Assembly (NCBI GenBank): GCA_017847875.1
Contig: JAGASN010000001.1
Span: forward strand, 1 to 62,214
Direction of reading: 5' to 3'
From: Oscillospiraceae bacterium
Lineage (GTDB): Bacteria; Bacillota; Clostridia; Oscillospirales; Ruminococcaceae
Length of the DNA stretch: 62,214 nt
The position numbers and the translations under genes are program-made. The number at the start of each line of letters is the position of its first letter. Position 1 is the first letter of the stretch. The notes below the pieces were generated by a model that was not told the origin of the DNA, searched no databases, and saw only the letters and a program-made list of their open reading frames with translations. Shown here piece after piece: positions 24,036 through 32,652 of this stretch.

Positions 24036-24703
24036 GCTTTCACAACCTTATAACCCACTCCGCGGATAGTTACGATTTTAAAATCCGGGTTATCGCGGAA
24101 TCTTTCGCGAAGGCGGCCGATATGTACGTCAACGGTGTGGGTGTCGCTTTCGCTTTCATATCCCCAGATATCGTCCATAAGCTGCTGGCGGGTGAAAATT
24201 TTTCCCGGGAAAGAGGCCATTTTATAAAGAAGCATAAATTCCTTCTGGGGCAAAATCATGCTTTCCTTCGGGGTTGTGACCATGAGGGAATCGCATTCCA
24301 TAACGGTTGAACCGATTGTCTGGCGGCGTTCGTTTATCATCTGTGCCCTGCGCAAAAGAGCGCCCACGCGAAGGACCATTTCGTTTATATTGACCGGTTT
24401 TACCATAAAATCATCCGTTCCGGAAAGAAAACCGAGGCGCATATCATCAAAAGCGTCCTTTGCGGTTATCATCATTACCGGAACAAGGTTTCCGCTTTCC
24501 CGAAGGGTTCTTACAAACTCATAGCCATCCATGACCGGCATCATAATATCGGAAATTATAAGGTCATAATAATCGTTATCGAGGGCATCCAGCGCTTCCT
24601 TTCCGTCGGAAACCCCTTTTATGGTATAGCCGTTTTTCGTAAGAACATGCTGGAAAAGCTGGCGGAGTTCCCTGTCGTCCTCCGCAATAAGAATTTTAAA
24701 CAT
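24032..24703 (-). CDS. OmpR/PhoB-family response regulator
   Basis: A 223-residue regulator. The receiver domain (1-118) has the acidic pair D9/D10, phospho-acceptor D52 in LIISDIMMPVMDGY and the conserved lysine in MITAKD. The C-terminal winged helix (about 128-222) ends TIRGVGYKVV, as in PhoB. I start at ATG 24703 after AAAAGGAGAATG. The frame is open 11 codons further upstream without a ribosome binding site. First gene of the pair with the kinase at 22995. Confidence 0.94.
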   Translation of the reverse strand: MFKILIAEDDRELRQLFQHVLTKNGYTIKGVSDGKEALDALDNDYYDLIISDIMMPVMDGYEFVRTLRESGNLVPVMMITAKDAFDDMRLGFLSGTDDFMVKPVNINEMVLRVGALLRRAQMINERRQTIGSTVMECDSLMVTTPKESMILPQKEFMLLYKMASFPGKIFTRQQLMDDIWGYESESDTHTVDVHIGRLRERFRDNPDFKIVTIRGVGYKVVKA

Positions 24704-24796
24704 CCGGACATTCTCCTTTTTTATAGTTTCTTCCAATATTATAATGCCATATTTTCAAATTGCTGTAAACAAAAGTTCAACAAAAGTTGAATTTTC

Positions 24797-24826
24797 TTTA
24801 CAAAAGACAGATTTATGCTGTATAAT
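24797..24826 (+). promoter_or_regulatory. Promoter of the class II aldolase gene
   Basis: TTTACA (24797-24802), 18 bases, TATAAT (24821-24826), about 33 bases before the start codon. Confidence 0.7.
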
Positions 24827-24859
24827 AAAATTGGAATAATTTTTTCGGAGGAATTTTAA

Positions 24860-25504
24860 ATGAACTATAAAGCTTTTCTTATCGAAGCGGGAAAAAGAAT
24901 GCTCCATTCCGGTTTTACCGTAGGAACCTGGGGCAACATCAGCGTCCGCGACCCGGAAACCGGATACGTTTATCTCACCCCTTCCGGCATGCCTTATGAC
25001 ACCCTTACCGAGGACGATATTGTTGTTATGGATCTTGACGCAAACCGCATTGAAGGCGAACGCAGACCCACCATTGAATATATGATGCATCTCGGAATTA
25101 TGAAAAACCGCCCCGACGTAAACGCGGTTATTCATACCCACCCCATCTATTCCCAGATTTTTGCCCTTCTTCACGAAGAAATTCCGCCGGTTATCGACGA
25201 AGCTGCCCAGGCTCTTGGCGCAAACCCTGTTCGTGTAACCGAATATGCCCTTCCCGGTTCTATTGAAATGGCGGAAAACGTTATCAAAACTCTCGGAAAC
25301 GACGCCGCCTGCCTTATCGGAAACCACGGCGCGGTTTCTGTCGGAAAAGACATGGAAACCGCTTTCAAAGTCTGCACCATTCTTGAAATGTCCGCTCAGA
25401 TTTATTATATGGCAAGAAGCATCGGCACCCCGAAACCCATTCCTCAGGATAAAGTTGAATATATGGTAAACGTAACCGTCAAGGATTACGGCCAGAAAAA
25501 ATAA
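24860..25504 (+). CDS. Class II aldolase/adducin family protein (FucA/AraD-like)
   Basis: A 214-residue zinc-dependent aldolase or epimerase of the L-fuculose-1-phosphate aldolase / L-ribulose-5-phosphate 4-epimerase fold. Zinc ligands H92 and H94 in VIHTHPIY and H156 in IGNHGAVS, with E73 in the catalytic position, and the phosphate-binding GTWGNISVR and LTPSGMPYD loops. Length is normal for FucA. The substrate cannot be fixed, because no sugar kinase or isomerase sits nearby. A CGGAGG ribosome binding site precedes the ATG. Confidence 0.9.
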   Translation: MNYKAFLIEAGKRMLHSGFTVGTWGNISVRDPETGYVYLTPSGMPYDTLTEDDIVVMDLDANRIEGERRPTIEYMMHLGIMKNRPDVNAVIHTHPIYSQIFALLHEEIPPVIDEAAQALGANPVRVTEYALPGSIEMAENVIKTLGNDAACLIGNHGAVSVGKDMETAFKVCTILEMSAQIYYMARSIGTPKPIPQDKVEYMVNVTVKDYGQKK

Positions 25505-25506
25505 GT

Positions 25507-25558
25507 TCCGTGCTCAAAAACAAAATCCCGTGCTCAAGACTTGAGCACGGGATTTTTT
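25507..25558. terminator. Terminator with three GTGCTCA motifs
   Basis: CCCGTGCTCA (25527-25536) and TGAGCACGGG (25541-25550) form a stem followed by ATTTTTT. A further direct CCGTGCTCA copy lies at 25508-25516. It separates the convergent aldolase and M42 genes. Confidence 0.85.
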
Positions 25559-25567
25559 GCTGTTTTA

Positions 25568-26608
25568 TCAGATATCGAGAACGTATCCGAGAAGAAGGTT
25601 TGTTGTGTTGAGAAGTCCGGAAATATGGGTTCTTTCCATTCCGTGGCTGCACCATACCGCCATTCCGAAAGTTGCGGCACGAAGGTTGTTGCCCGCTCTT
25701 ACCGCGGCGTTTGCATCGGTTCCATAATGATAATAAACATCGACTTCATAATCGCATCCGGCCTTTTCCGCATAGCCGATAAGGCGGTTGGTGAGTTCAA
25801 AATCATAAGGGGCGGCAGCATCTTTTCCGCAGATGGAAACGGCATATTCGTTTCCGTCATAATCCGGACCGATAAGACCGATATCAATTGCAACATATTC
25901 GGAAACTTCCGGAGGAACGTAGGTTCCGCCCATTCCAATCTCTTCGGAATAAGGGAAGGCAAGCATTGTTCTGTATTTCGGTTTAAGGTTGTTTTCGGAA
26001 AGATATTTCAGCATTGTGAAAACGCAGGCGATGGCACCTTTGTCATCGATAAAGCGGGATTTTATATATCCGTTTTCGGTGACCTGGCAGCGAGGTTCAA
26101 CGGAGATGAAATCGCCATGGCGGATTCCGAGAGCTTTTACGTCCTCTTTGGAGGAGATTTTTTCATCAAGGATTATCATCATTGTGTTTTCATCGCGGGG
26201 AAGGGTTCTTGCGTCGTCGAAAACGTGGACGGAATGGCTCTGGCAGGTCATAAGACCGGTATATTCTCTTCCGTCGCGGGTATGAATGGTTACGGTTTCA
26301 CCTTCATAGCTGCTGTAGTTGACTCCGCCGAGCTGGCGAACACGGATCATTCCGTTTGCGTCAATGGTGCGGACCACCATTCCGAGAGTATCCGGATGGG
26401 CGCCCACAAGAACGGTTTTTGAATTATCCTCGCCCTCAAGAGTGATATATGCGGTGCTTTTGTTGTCATAAGTTACCTTATGACCGAATTTTGCGGCATA
26501 TTCTTCAAGAAGCGGATTCATTTTTACGTAATAGCCGACCGGGCTTGGGGTGTTTACGATATCTTTGAAGCAATCGATAAGAAATTTTTCATCAACGTTG
26601 AATTTCAT
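25568..26608 (-). CDS. M42-family metallopeptidase
   Basis: A 346-residue di-metal aminopeptidase of family M42 (glutamyl aminopeptidase/TET-like). Metal-binding and catalytic segments are visible: GAHPDTLGM, FIDDKGA, YSEEIGMGG, AIDIG and the C-terminal CSHGMERTH. TET enzymes form large dodecamers that trim peptides in the cytoplasm. I start at ATG 26608 after GAGGTAAC; 38 further codons upstream are open but overlap the promoter region. No signal peptide. The family is sometimes mislabelled endoglucanase. Confidence 0.93.
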   Translation of the reverse strand: MKFNVDEKFLIDCFKDIVNTPSPVGYYVKMNPLLEEYAAKFGHKVTYDNKSTAYITLEGEDNSKTVLVGAHPDTLGMVVRTIDANGMIRVRQLGGVNYSSYEGETVTIHTRDGREYTGLMTCQSHSVHVFDDARTLPRDENTMMIILDEKISSKEDVKALGIRHGDFISVEPRCQVTENGYIKSRFIDDKGAIACVFTMLKYLSENNLKPKYRTMLAFPYSEEIGMGGTYVPPEVSEYVAIDIGLIGPDYDGNEYAVSICGKDAAAPYDFELTNRLIGYAEKAGCDYEVDVYYHYGTDANAAVRAGNNLRAATFGMAVWCSHGMERTHISGLLNTTNLLLGYVLDI

Positions 26609-26663
26609 TGTTGTTACCTCGCTTTTTGTTCCGGCACAAAAACTTTTGTGCTTTGATAAAACA

Positions 26664-26691
26664 ATTATAGCACTCTTCACCGAAGTTTCAA
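26664..26691 (-). promoter_or_regulatory. Promoter of the M42 peptidase gene
   Basis: Minus-strand TTGAAA (26686-26691), 16 bases, TATAAT (26664-26669). Confidence 0.65.
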
Positions 26692-26708
26692 GCGGTATAT
26701 TTGTTCGG

Positions 26709-26736
26709 TTGCAATGCCCCAATTTTGTGATATACT
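26709..26736 (+). promoter_or_regulatory. Promoter of the DUF4236 gene
   Basis: TTGCAA (26709-26714), 16 bases, TATACT (26731-26736), divergent from the M42 promoter. Confidence 0.65.
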
Positions 26737-26773
26737 TTATTTAACAAATCGGAGTTTTTGGGAGGTATATAAA

Positions 26774-27907
26774 ATGGGACTTGGTTTTAAAAAATCAATA
26801 AAAATCGCCCCAGGTGTTCGTGTTAATCTTGGTAAAAAAAGTGCCGGCCTCAGTTTTGGAGTAAAAGGCGCTAAATATTCAATAAACTCAAGCGGAAGAA
26901 AAACTACAACTATAGGAATCCCCGGAACTGGATTAAGTTATAGTACTTCTTCTCGCAAAAAACATTCTACGGCAAAATCCAAAAGAAGTCAGTTAGAACG
27001 TGAAATGGCAAAGGCTGAAAAAGAAAAACTTAAACAACTCGAACTCGAACATGCTAAAGCGGTTGTAGAGGAATTTGAAACAAAAATTGATGCCATTACA
27101 ACAATTCATCGTTCTTGTTCTAATGTTATTTGTTGGGAAAACCTTGTCAGCCTTCCTGCACCATACGACATTTCCAAACCCGGCCCAAAAGAAGCAGCTG
27201 CAAGAGAAAAAGCCGCTTCTTATAAACCAGGTTTCTTTGCCAAACGAATTTCCGCCCTTAATTCAGCCTCTAATGGTTCTTTCGACAAAATGATTGCTGA
27301 AGCCATCGAAGAAGATAAAAACGATTATGATGAATGGGAAACTATTCACAAGCTTTCTGTTCGCGTTACAAATTTTGACGTAGATGCTATGCTTGAAGTT
27401 ATTAGCAACACTGGAATTTTTGATGATTTAGTAGAGTATGGCAGCGAATTCGAAATTGGTTTTTCCAATCCACATATAGCCGAAGTTGAATTTGATATCA
27501 TGTCTGATACTGTTGTTCCTCAAGAAAGCGCCACATTAACTTCTACCGGCAAACTAGCACAAAAACCGCTTCCTGTAACCAAAAGGCTTGAAATTGCGCA
27601 AGATTATGTTTGCAGTTGTGCCCTTAGGATTGCTCGTGACTTACTCTCTATTTTACCAATTGATGCTGTTTTAATTCATGCAAAAGATAGTTTCATCGAT
27701 ACAGTTGTGGGAAACAATGCAAAGCATTATATTCTTTCTGTCTTTATCGAAAAAGAAAAGTTGTCGCAAATTAATTTTGATATGATAGATCCTTCCGATT
27801 CGATGCAAAATTTTATCTACAATATGAAATTTTTAAAAACAAAAGGATTCCAGCCTATAGACCGCCTCGAAATATCTACATTTTCTTACAATAAACAAGT
27901 AGATTAA
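26774..27907 (+). CDS. DUF4236 domain protein, compositionally atypical
   Basis: A 377-residue protein. Residues 1-55 match DUF4236 (GLGFKKSIKIAPGVRVNLGK, then GLSFG and GIPGTGLSY), a short beta domain of unknown function often carried by mobile or phage-related genes. Residues 60-110 are a basic coiled coil (KSKRSQLEREMAKAEKEKL). The rest is an unrecognised alpha/beta region. Codon use (ACA/ACT, CAA, ATA, TTA) is AT-richer than in the flanking genes, which prefer ACC and CTT, suggesting acquisition. GGAGGT precedes the ATG at 26774. No helical membrane segment. Confidence 0.75.
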   Translation: MGLGFKKSIKIAPGVRVNLGKKSAGLSFGVKGAKYSINSSGRKTTTIGIPGTGLSYSTSSRKKHSTAKSKRSQLEREMAKAEKEKLKQLELEHAKAVVEEFETKIDAITTIHRSCSNVICWENLVSLPAPYDISKPGPKEAAAREKAASYKPGFFAKRISALNSASNGSFDKMIAEAIEEDKNDYDEWETIHKLSVRVTNFDVDAMLEVISNTGIFDDLVEYGSEFEIGFSNPHIAEVEFDIMSDTVVPQESATLTSTGKLAQKPLPVTKRLEIAQDYVCSCALRIARDLLSILPIDAVLIHAKDSFIDTVVGNNAKHYILSVFIEKEKLSQINFDMIDPSDSMQNFIYNMKFLKTKGFQPIDRLEISTFSYNKQVD

Positions 27908-27931
27908 AAATTTTCACTTTATTGTTTAAAC

Positions 27932-27965
27932 CAATTCCCGCCGCATTTCGTGGCGGGAACTTTTT
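27932..27965 (+). terminator. Terminator of the DUF4236 gene
   Basis: TTCCCGCC (27935-27942), loop GCATTTCGT, GGCGGGAA (27952-27959), then CTTTTT. The following stretch 27966-28091 holds nothing I can recognise. Confidence 0.82.
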
Positions 27966-28091
27966 GCTCGTATCTAAAATGCTTTTTGCTAAAAATGAAG
28001 CAAATCTTGCAAAGGTTTTTATCCCTTACGGAAGGGCTTCAAAATGTACCGAATAACCAAAATTAAAGCCATTTTGTTATAATTTTTGTCC

Positions 28092-28120
28092 TTGACAATC
28101 ACCTCTAATAATGTTAAATT
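28092..28120 (+). promoter_or_regulatory. Likely promoter of the purine operon
   Basis: TTGACA (28092-28097), 17 bases, TAAATT (28115-28120). Transcription would start near 28128, about 20 bases before the riboswitch. Confidence 0.65.
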
Positions 28121-28148
28121 TATTATATAAGTGAATACACATTCTTTG

Positions 28149-28240
28149 CAACTGACGGACATAGGTGGAGCACCACGGTGGAGCAAAGAATGAATTTGGG
28201 GAAGGCTTCCCCTTTTTTATTTCAGCCGACCGTCTGGGCA
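28149..28240 (+). promoter_or_regulatory. ZTP/ZMP riboswitch (pfl motif)
   Basis: The aptamer begins ACTGACGGACATAGGTGG with a small hairpin GGTG-GAG-CACC, has a variable stem in the middle (GGGGAAG/CTTCCCC, 28198-28212), and ends in GCCGACCGTCTGGGCA (28225-28240), the hallmark 3' segment of pfl RNAs. GACGG (28154-28158) can pair with CCGTC (28230-28234). ZTP riboswitches sense the AICAR derivatives ZMP/ZTP that build up when 10-formyl-THF is short and turn on purine and folate genes. That fits the operon, which contains purE, AICAR transformylase and fhs. Confidence 0.85.
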
Positions 28241-28286
28241 CATTTACTCCTTTTTTAACGCAAGGAGTAAGTGTGTCCATTTTTTA
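28236..28286 (+). terminator. Riboswitch-controlled intrinsic terminator
   Basis: GGGCACATTTACTCC (28236-28250) pairs over all 15 positions (two wobbles) with GGAGTAAGTGTGTCC (28264-28278), followed by ATTTTTTATTTT. The 5' arm starts with the GGGC of the aptamer's conserved 3' segment, so ligand binding and termination are mutually exclusive. This is an ON switch. Confidence 0.85.
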
Positions 28287-28306
28287 TTTTGTAAAGGAGA
28301 TTGACC

Positions 28307-28795
28307 ATGAAAAAAGTTGGAATCATTATGGGCAGCGACAGCGATCTTCCGATCGTTACCAAAGCCACCGATACCCTTAAAGCGCTCGAAATTCCTTTCG
28401 AAGTGCACGTTTATTCCGCGCACAGAACCCCTGTTGAAGCACGCGATTTTGCGGTCAACGCAAGAGAAAACGGCTTTGGCGCAATTATTGCGGCTGCGGG
28501 AATGGCCGCGCATCTTGCCGGCGCAATTGCCGCAAACACCACCCTTCCGGTAATCGGAATCCCCTGCAAATCTTCAAATCTCGACGGCATTGACGCCCTT
28601 CTTTCAACTGTACAGATGCCCACCGGCATTCCGGTAGCAACTGTTGCGATAAACGGAGGAGCCAATGCCGCTTTGCTTTGCGCCCAGATCCTTGCGGTTG
28701 AAGATAAGGAACTTGCCGCAAAGCTTGACGCAAAACGCGCTTCCGACGCCGCAAAAGTTCTTGAAAAAGATAAGGCAATAAGCGCATCTTTTTAA
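28307..28795 (+). CDS. purE: N5-carboxyaminoimidazole ribonucleotide mutase PurE
   Basis: A 162-residue class I PurE that moves the carboxyl group of N5-CAIR to give CAIR. Motifs are GSDSDLP at the N-terminus, the catalytic SAHRTP loop (histidine about residue 42) and AAAGMAAHLAGAIA. Start at ATG 28307 after AAAGGAGA; a TTG two codons earlier overlaps the spacing. No purK lies in the window, so N5-CAIR synthesis is either encoded elsewhere or this enzyme takes AIR and CO2. First gene behind the ZTP riboswitch. Confidence 0.96.
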   Translation: MKKVGIIMGSDSDLPIVTKATDTLKALEIPFEVHVYSAHRTPVEARDFAVNARENGFGAIIAAAGMAAHLAGAIAANTTLPVIGIPCKSSNLDGIDALLSTVQMPTGIPVATVAINGGANAALLCAQILAVEDKELAAKLDAKRASDAAKVLEKDKAISASF

Positions 28796-28847
28796 ATTTG
28801 TATTTTAATTTATCAAAAATTTATATTTTTTAAGGAGCAACAAAATT

Positions 28848-29534
28848 ATGGAAAACAAACTTGTTTACAGCGGAAAAACCAAAGACGTATTCGCACTTGA
28901 AAACGGAAACTATCTCCTCAAATTCAAAGATGACTGCACCGGCAAAGACGGCGTTTTTGATCCGGGCGAAAACTCCGTTGGTCTTACCATCGAAGGCGTT
29001 GGCGACGTTAACCTCAGAATGTCCATCTATTTCTTCGAAAAAGTAAACGCAGCCGGCATCAAAACCCACTATGTTTCCGCAGACCTTGAAAACACCACCA
29101 TGGAAGTTCTTCCCGCAAAAGTTTTCGGCCACGGACTTGAAGTTATCTGCCGCCACAAAGCAGTTGGCTCCTTCATCCGCCGCTACGGCGATTATATCGA
29201 AGACGGTGCAGACCTTCCCGCATACGTTGAAACCACTTTTAAAAACGACGAAAAAGGCGACCCGCTCGTAACCAAAGACGCTCTCGTCGCTCTCGGCGTA
29301 ATGACCGACGAACAGTATGACGATATCAAAGCAATGACCCAGCAGATCACCCAGATCGTTGCAGACGACCTTAAAGAAAAAGGCCTTGTTCTTTACGATA
29401 TCAAATTCGAGTTCGGTTACGATGCAGACGGCAAAGTAATGCTCATCGACGAAATCGCTTCCGGCAATATGCGTGTTTATAAAGACGGAAAATATATTGA
29501 CCCCATGACCCTTTCCGAACTTTTCTTCGCATAA
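28848..29534 (+). CDS. purC: SAICAR synthetase PurC
   Basis: A 228-residue ATP-dependent ligase joining CAIR and aspartate. It has the short bacterial form, with YSGKTKDVF at the N-terminus, a phosphate-binding region, and the conserved [10 protein letters not shown] and [13 protein letters not shown] segments. Internal [15 protein letters not shown] corresponds to the family motif. AAGGAGC precedes the ATG. Downstream of purE by 52 bases. Confidence 0.96.
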   Translation: MENKLVYSGKTKDVFALENGNYLLKFKDDCTGKDGVFDPGENSVGLTIEGVGDVNLRMSIYFFEKVNAAGIKTHYVSADLENTTMEVLPAKVFGHGLEVICRHKAVGSFIRRYGDYIEDGADLPAYVETTFKNDEKGDPLVTKDALVALGVMTDEQYDDIKAMTQQITQIVADDLKEKGLVLYDIKFEFGYDADGKVMLIDEIASGNMRVYKDGKYIDPMTLSELFFA

Positions 29535-29570
29535 TTTATTCTTAAAACGAAGTAAAACAAAGGAGAAAAC

Positions 29571-30995
29571 ATGGGCGGATTTTTTGGCGTAGCCTCTAAA
29601 AACGACTGTATGGTCGATGTCTTCTTCGGAACGGATTACCATTCCCATCTCGGAACCCGCCGCGGCGGACTTGCCGCTTTTGATGAAGAAACCGGCCTTC
29701 AAAGACAAATCCACAACATTGAAAACTCGCCTTTCAGAACCCGTTTTGAAAATATTTTTGACGAGATGAAAGGCAGTTCTGCCATTGGATGCATAAGCTC
29801 CATGGAACCCCAGCCACTTCTTATCCGTTCCGGTCTGGGCGCATTCGCAATTTGCTTTATCGGAATCATCAACAACTCCGACGAGCTTATTGAAAAATAT
29901 CTTTCCAAAAACAGCGGTTTTTTCAACGCAATGACCGGCGGAAGAGTCAACTCCGTTGAACTTCTTGCGGCGCTCATAAGCCTTAAGGAAGATTTTACCG
30001 AAGGCATTAAATTCGCGCAGGAAGTTATCGACGGAACCGCTTCCATTCTTATCCTTAAAGAAGGCGGAAACATTATTGCCGCAAGGGACAAAATGGGAAG
30101 ACTTCCGGTTCTTGTCGGAAAAGACGAAAGCGGTTTTTGCGTAACCTTTGAATCCTTCGCCGCAAAAAAACTCGGTTATGAAATCGTTGAAGAACTGGGC
30201 CCCGGCGAAATTGTTGAAATTTCTCCGGACAGAATGGTCCGCCTTGCTGAACCGGGAAAAGAAATGCGTATCTGCGCTTTTCTCTGGTCCTATTACGGAT
30301 ATTCGACTTCCACTTACGAAGGTATCAACGTTGAAACAATGCGTTACCGCAACGGAAGCCTTCTTGCGCAGATGGACAAGCTCAACGGTTTTTGTGACCA
30401 CATAGATTACGTCGGCGGCGTTCCGGATTCCGGAACACCCCACGCAATAGGTTATGCGAACGAAAGCAAAATTCCCTTCGCGCGTCCGTTTATAAAATAT
30501 ACCCCAACCTGGTCCAGAAGCTTTATGTCCACAAAACAAAGCGAAAGGGCAAAAGTCGCCAAGATGAAACAGATGCCTGTTGACGAACTTATCAAGGATA
30601 AGGACCTTCTTTTTGTTGATGATTCCATCGTCCGCGGAACCCAGCTCCGGGAAACGGTTGATTTCCTTTACAGCAACGGCGCAAAATCCGTACATATGCG
30701 CTCGGCCTGTCCGCCAATTATGTATGGCTGCAAATATCTCAACTTCTCCCGCGCAACAAGTGATATGGAACTTATCGCAAGACGCACAATTATGGAACTT
30801 GAAGGCGAAGAAGGTTTTAAATATATTGAAGAATACAGCGACGGAAACACCGAACGCGGAAAAAAACTCCGCAAGGCAATTTGCGAAAAGTTCCATTTTG
30901 CTTCCCTTGATTTCCAGAATGTTGAGGGAATCGTAAAATCCATCGGTCTTCCCGCCTGCAAACTCTGTACTTATTGTTGGAACGGAAAGGAATAA
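29571..30995 (+). CDS. purF: PurF-like amidophosphoribosyltransferase lacking the N-terminal cysteine nucleophile
   Basis: A 474-residue protein of PurF architecture: N-terminal class II amidotransferase domain (1-230) and C-terminal type I PRTase domain with the PRPP loop [11 protein letters not shown] (near 348). The Fe-S ligand positions of Bacillus-type PurF appear kept (C235 in RICAFLW, C387 in YGCKYL, C463/C466/C469 in the tail). The catalytic Cys that should directly follow Met1 is absent: the protein starts [13 protein letters not shown]. In Bacillus PurF a propeptide is removed to expose it, but no alternative Cys lies in a GIVG/GIFG context here except C13. It sits in the purine operon between purC and purM and is the only PurF here, so it probably still makes phosphoribosylamine. 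Confidence 0.88.
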   Translation: MGGFFGVASKNDCMVDVFFGTDYHSHLGTRRGGLAAFDEETGLQRQIHNIENSPFRTRFENIFDEMKGSSAIGCISSMEPQPLLIRSGLGAFAICFIGIINNSDELIEKYLSKNSGFFNAMTGGRVNSVELLAALISLKEDFTEGIKFAQEVIDGTASILILKEGGNIIAARDKMGRLPVLVGKDESGFCVTFESFAAKKLGYEIVEELGPGEIVEISPDRMVRLAEPGKEMRICAFLWSYYGYSTSTYEGINVETMRYRNGSLLAQMDKLNGFCDHIDYVGGVPDSGTPHAIGYANESKIPFARPFIKYTPTWSRSFMSTKQSERAKVAKMKQMPVDELIKDKDLLFVDDSIVRGTQLRETVDFLYSNGAKSVHMRSACPPIMYGCKYLNFSRATSDMELIARRTIMELEGEEGFKYIEEYSDGNTERGKKLRKAICEKFHFASLDFQNVEGIVKSIGLPACKLCTYCWNGKE

Positions 30996-31000
30996 TTTTT

Positions 31001-32044
31001 ATGAACACAAACTCCAGATCTGACAGCTATGCAGCCGCCGGTGTTGATATCACCGCAGGCTATAAAGCTGTTGAACTTATGAAACAGCATATTGCAAAAA
31101 CCATGACTTCCGGCGTTTGCTCCGATGTCGGCGGCTTCGGCGGACTTTTTGAACTTGATATCACCGGAATGGAAAGACCCGTTCTTGTTTCCGGAACCGA
31201 CGGCGTCGGCACCAAGCTCAAACTTGCTTTCCTCCTCAACAAACACGATACCGTCGGTATCGACTGTGTTGCAATGTGCGTAAACGACATAATCTGCGTC
31301 GGCGCAAAACCGCTTTTCTTCCTTGACTATATTGCCTGCGGCAAAAACGTTCCTGAAAGAATCGCGGATATCGTAAAAGGTGTTGCGGAAGGCTGCGTTC
31401 AGTCCGGCTGCGCTCTTATCGGCGGCGAAACCGCGGAAATGCCCGGATTCTATCCCGCAGACGAATATGACCTTGCGGGTTATTCCACCGGCGTTGTTGA
31501 TAAGAAAAACATCATTGACAACAAAACCATGAAACCCGGTGACGTTGTAATCGCTCTTCCTTCCAGCGGCGTTCATTCCAACGGTTTTTCCCTTGTAAGA
31601 AAAGTTTTCGACGTTGAAAACGCGGACATCACCGTTCCGGAAGAAAAACTCGGCGGAAAATCCATTGGCGAAACCCTTCTTACTCCCACCAGAATTTATG
31701 TAAAATCCGTTCTTGCCCTTCTTGAAAAAGTTAAGGTAAAAGGAATTTCCCATATCACCGGCGGCGGTTTTTATGAAAACATTCCGCGTTCCATTCCCGA
31801 CGGTCTTGGCGCAAAAATCAACCGCAGTAACGTGAGAGTTCTTCCTATCTTCGAACTTCTTATGGAACGCGGCGGAATTTCCGAGCACGATATGTTCAAC
31901 ACCTTCAACATGGGCGTAGGCATGAGCATCGTTGTTTCCGCCGAAGATGCGGAAACCGCTCTTTCCGTGCTCAAAGAAAACGGCGAAGACGCTTATATCA
32001 TCGGAACCATCGAAGAATCTGAGGAGAAAATCACCATATGCTGA
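31001..32044 (+). CDS. purM: AIR synthetase PurM
   Basis: A 347-residue ATP-dependent cyclo-ligase converting FGAM to AIR. It starts with [21 protein letters not shown], and contains GGFGGLFEL, the [13 protein letters not shown] phosphate loop, [17 protein letters not shown] and [12 protein letters not shown], all standard. I start at ATG 31001, after GGAAAGGA and 5 bases past the purF stop. The stop overlaps the next gene's start by 7 bases. Confidence 0.97.
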   Translation: MNTNSRSDSYAAAGVDITAGYKAVELMKQHIAKTMTSGVCSDVGGFGGLFELDITGMERPVLVSGTDGVGTKLKLAFLLNKHDTVGIDCVAMCVNDIICVGAKPLFFLDYIACGKNVPERIADIVKGVAEGCVQSGCALIGGETAEMPGFYPADEYDLAGYSTGVVDKKNIIDNKTMKPGDVVIALPSSGVHSNGFSLVRKVFDVENADITVPEEKLGGKSIGETLLTPTRIYVKSVLALLEKVKVKGISHITGGGFYENIPRSIPDGLGAKINRSNVRVLPIFELLMERGGISEHDMFNTFNMGVGMSIVVSAEDAETALSVLKENGEDAYIIGTIEESEEKITIC

Positions 32045-32652
32045 AACTTACCATTGACGGCATCAAAGCCGGAATTATGATCGCAATAGGCGGAAGCGTT
32101 TTTCTTGCCTGTGAAAACAGATATATCGGCGCAATTCTTTTTTCCGTTGCGCTCCTCTGCATCTGTCTTAAAGGATATTCCCTTTTCACCGGAAAAGTCG
32201 GATATCTTCCGGAAAACCACAGCAAGGAAGCCGTTAAAATCCTTCTTTGCGGACTTCTCGGCAACATTGTTTCCACAATTCTTCTCGGCTTTGCCGTCAG
32301 CTTCGCAAATCCCGCTCTTGGTGAAGCGGCAAAAGTTATCTGCGAAGCAAAACTTTCGCAGGAAGCGCTCCAGACTTTTATCCGGGCGTTTTTCTGCGGC
32401 GTGCTCATGTATATGGCCGTGAGCACCTATCGCGAAAAAAATACCCTTGCGGGAATTTTCTTCTGCGTACCTGTTTTTATCCTCAGCGGATTTGAACATT
32501 CCATTGCAAATATGTTCTATTTCGGAGCTTCCGGCATCATCAATCCTGATTCCGTAATCTATCTTGCAATCGTTGTTGCCGGAAACTCTGTCGGCGGAAT
32601 GGCAATGCCCATTCTCAATATTCTTGGAAAAGGGGAACCGAAAAATGCGTGA
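32038..32652 (+). CDS. Formate/nitrite transporter family channel, short form
   Basis: A 204-residue protein with six predicted membrane helices of the FNT fold. [13 protein letters not shown] in the first helix, the LFTGKVGYL loop and [13 protein letters not shown] with the pore histidine (H154) match FocA-type formate channels. It is some 50-80 residues shorter than FocA, mainly at the N-terminus and in loops. It overlaps purM by 7 bases and purN by 8, after GAGGAGA, so it is an integral part of the purine operon. The likely job is formate entry for fhs in the same operon; formate specificity is inferred. Confidence 0.88.
   Translation: MLKLTIDGIKAGIMIAIGGSVFLACENRYIGAILFSVALLCICLKGYSLFTGKVGYLPENHSKEAVKILLCGLLGNIVSTILLGFAVSFANPALGEAAKVICEAKLSQEALQTFIRAFFCGVLMYMAVSTYREKNTLAGIFFCVPVFILSGFEHSIANMFYFGASGIINPDSVIYLAIVVAGNSVGGMAMPILNILGKGEPKNA

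Noticed and set aside
28830..30896. 688-codon open frame on the minus strand across purC and purF
   Set aside because: It lies opposite well-recognised purine genes, is rich in F, V, K and N as expected from the antisense of this codon usage, has no ribosome binding site and no motif.
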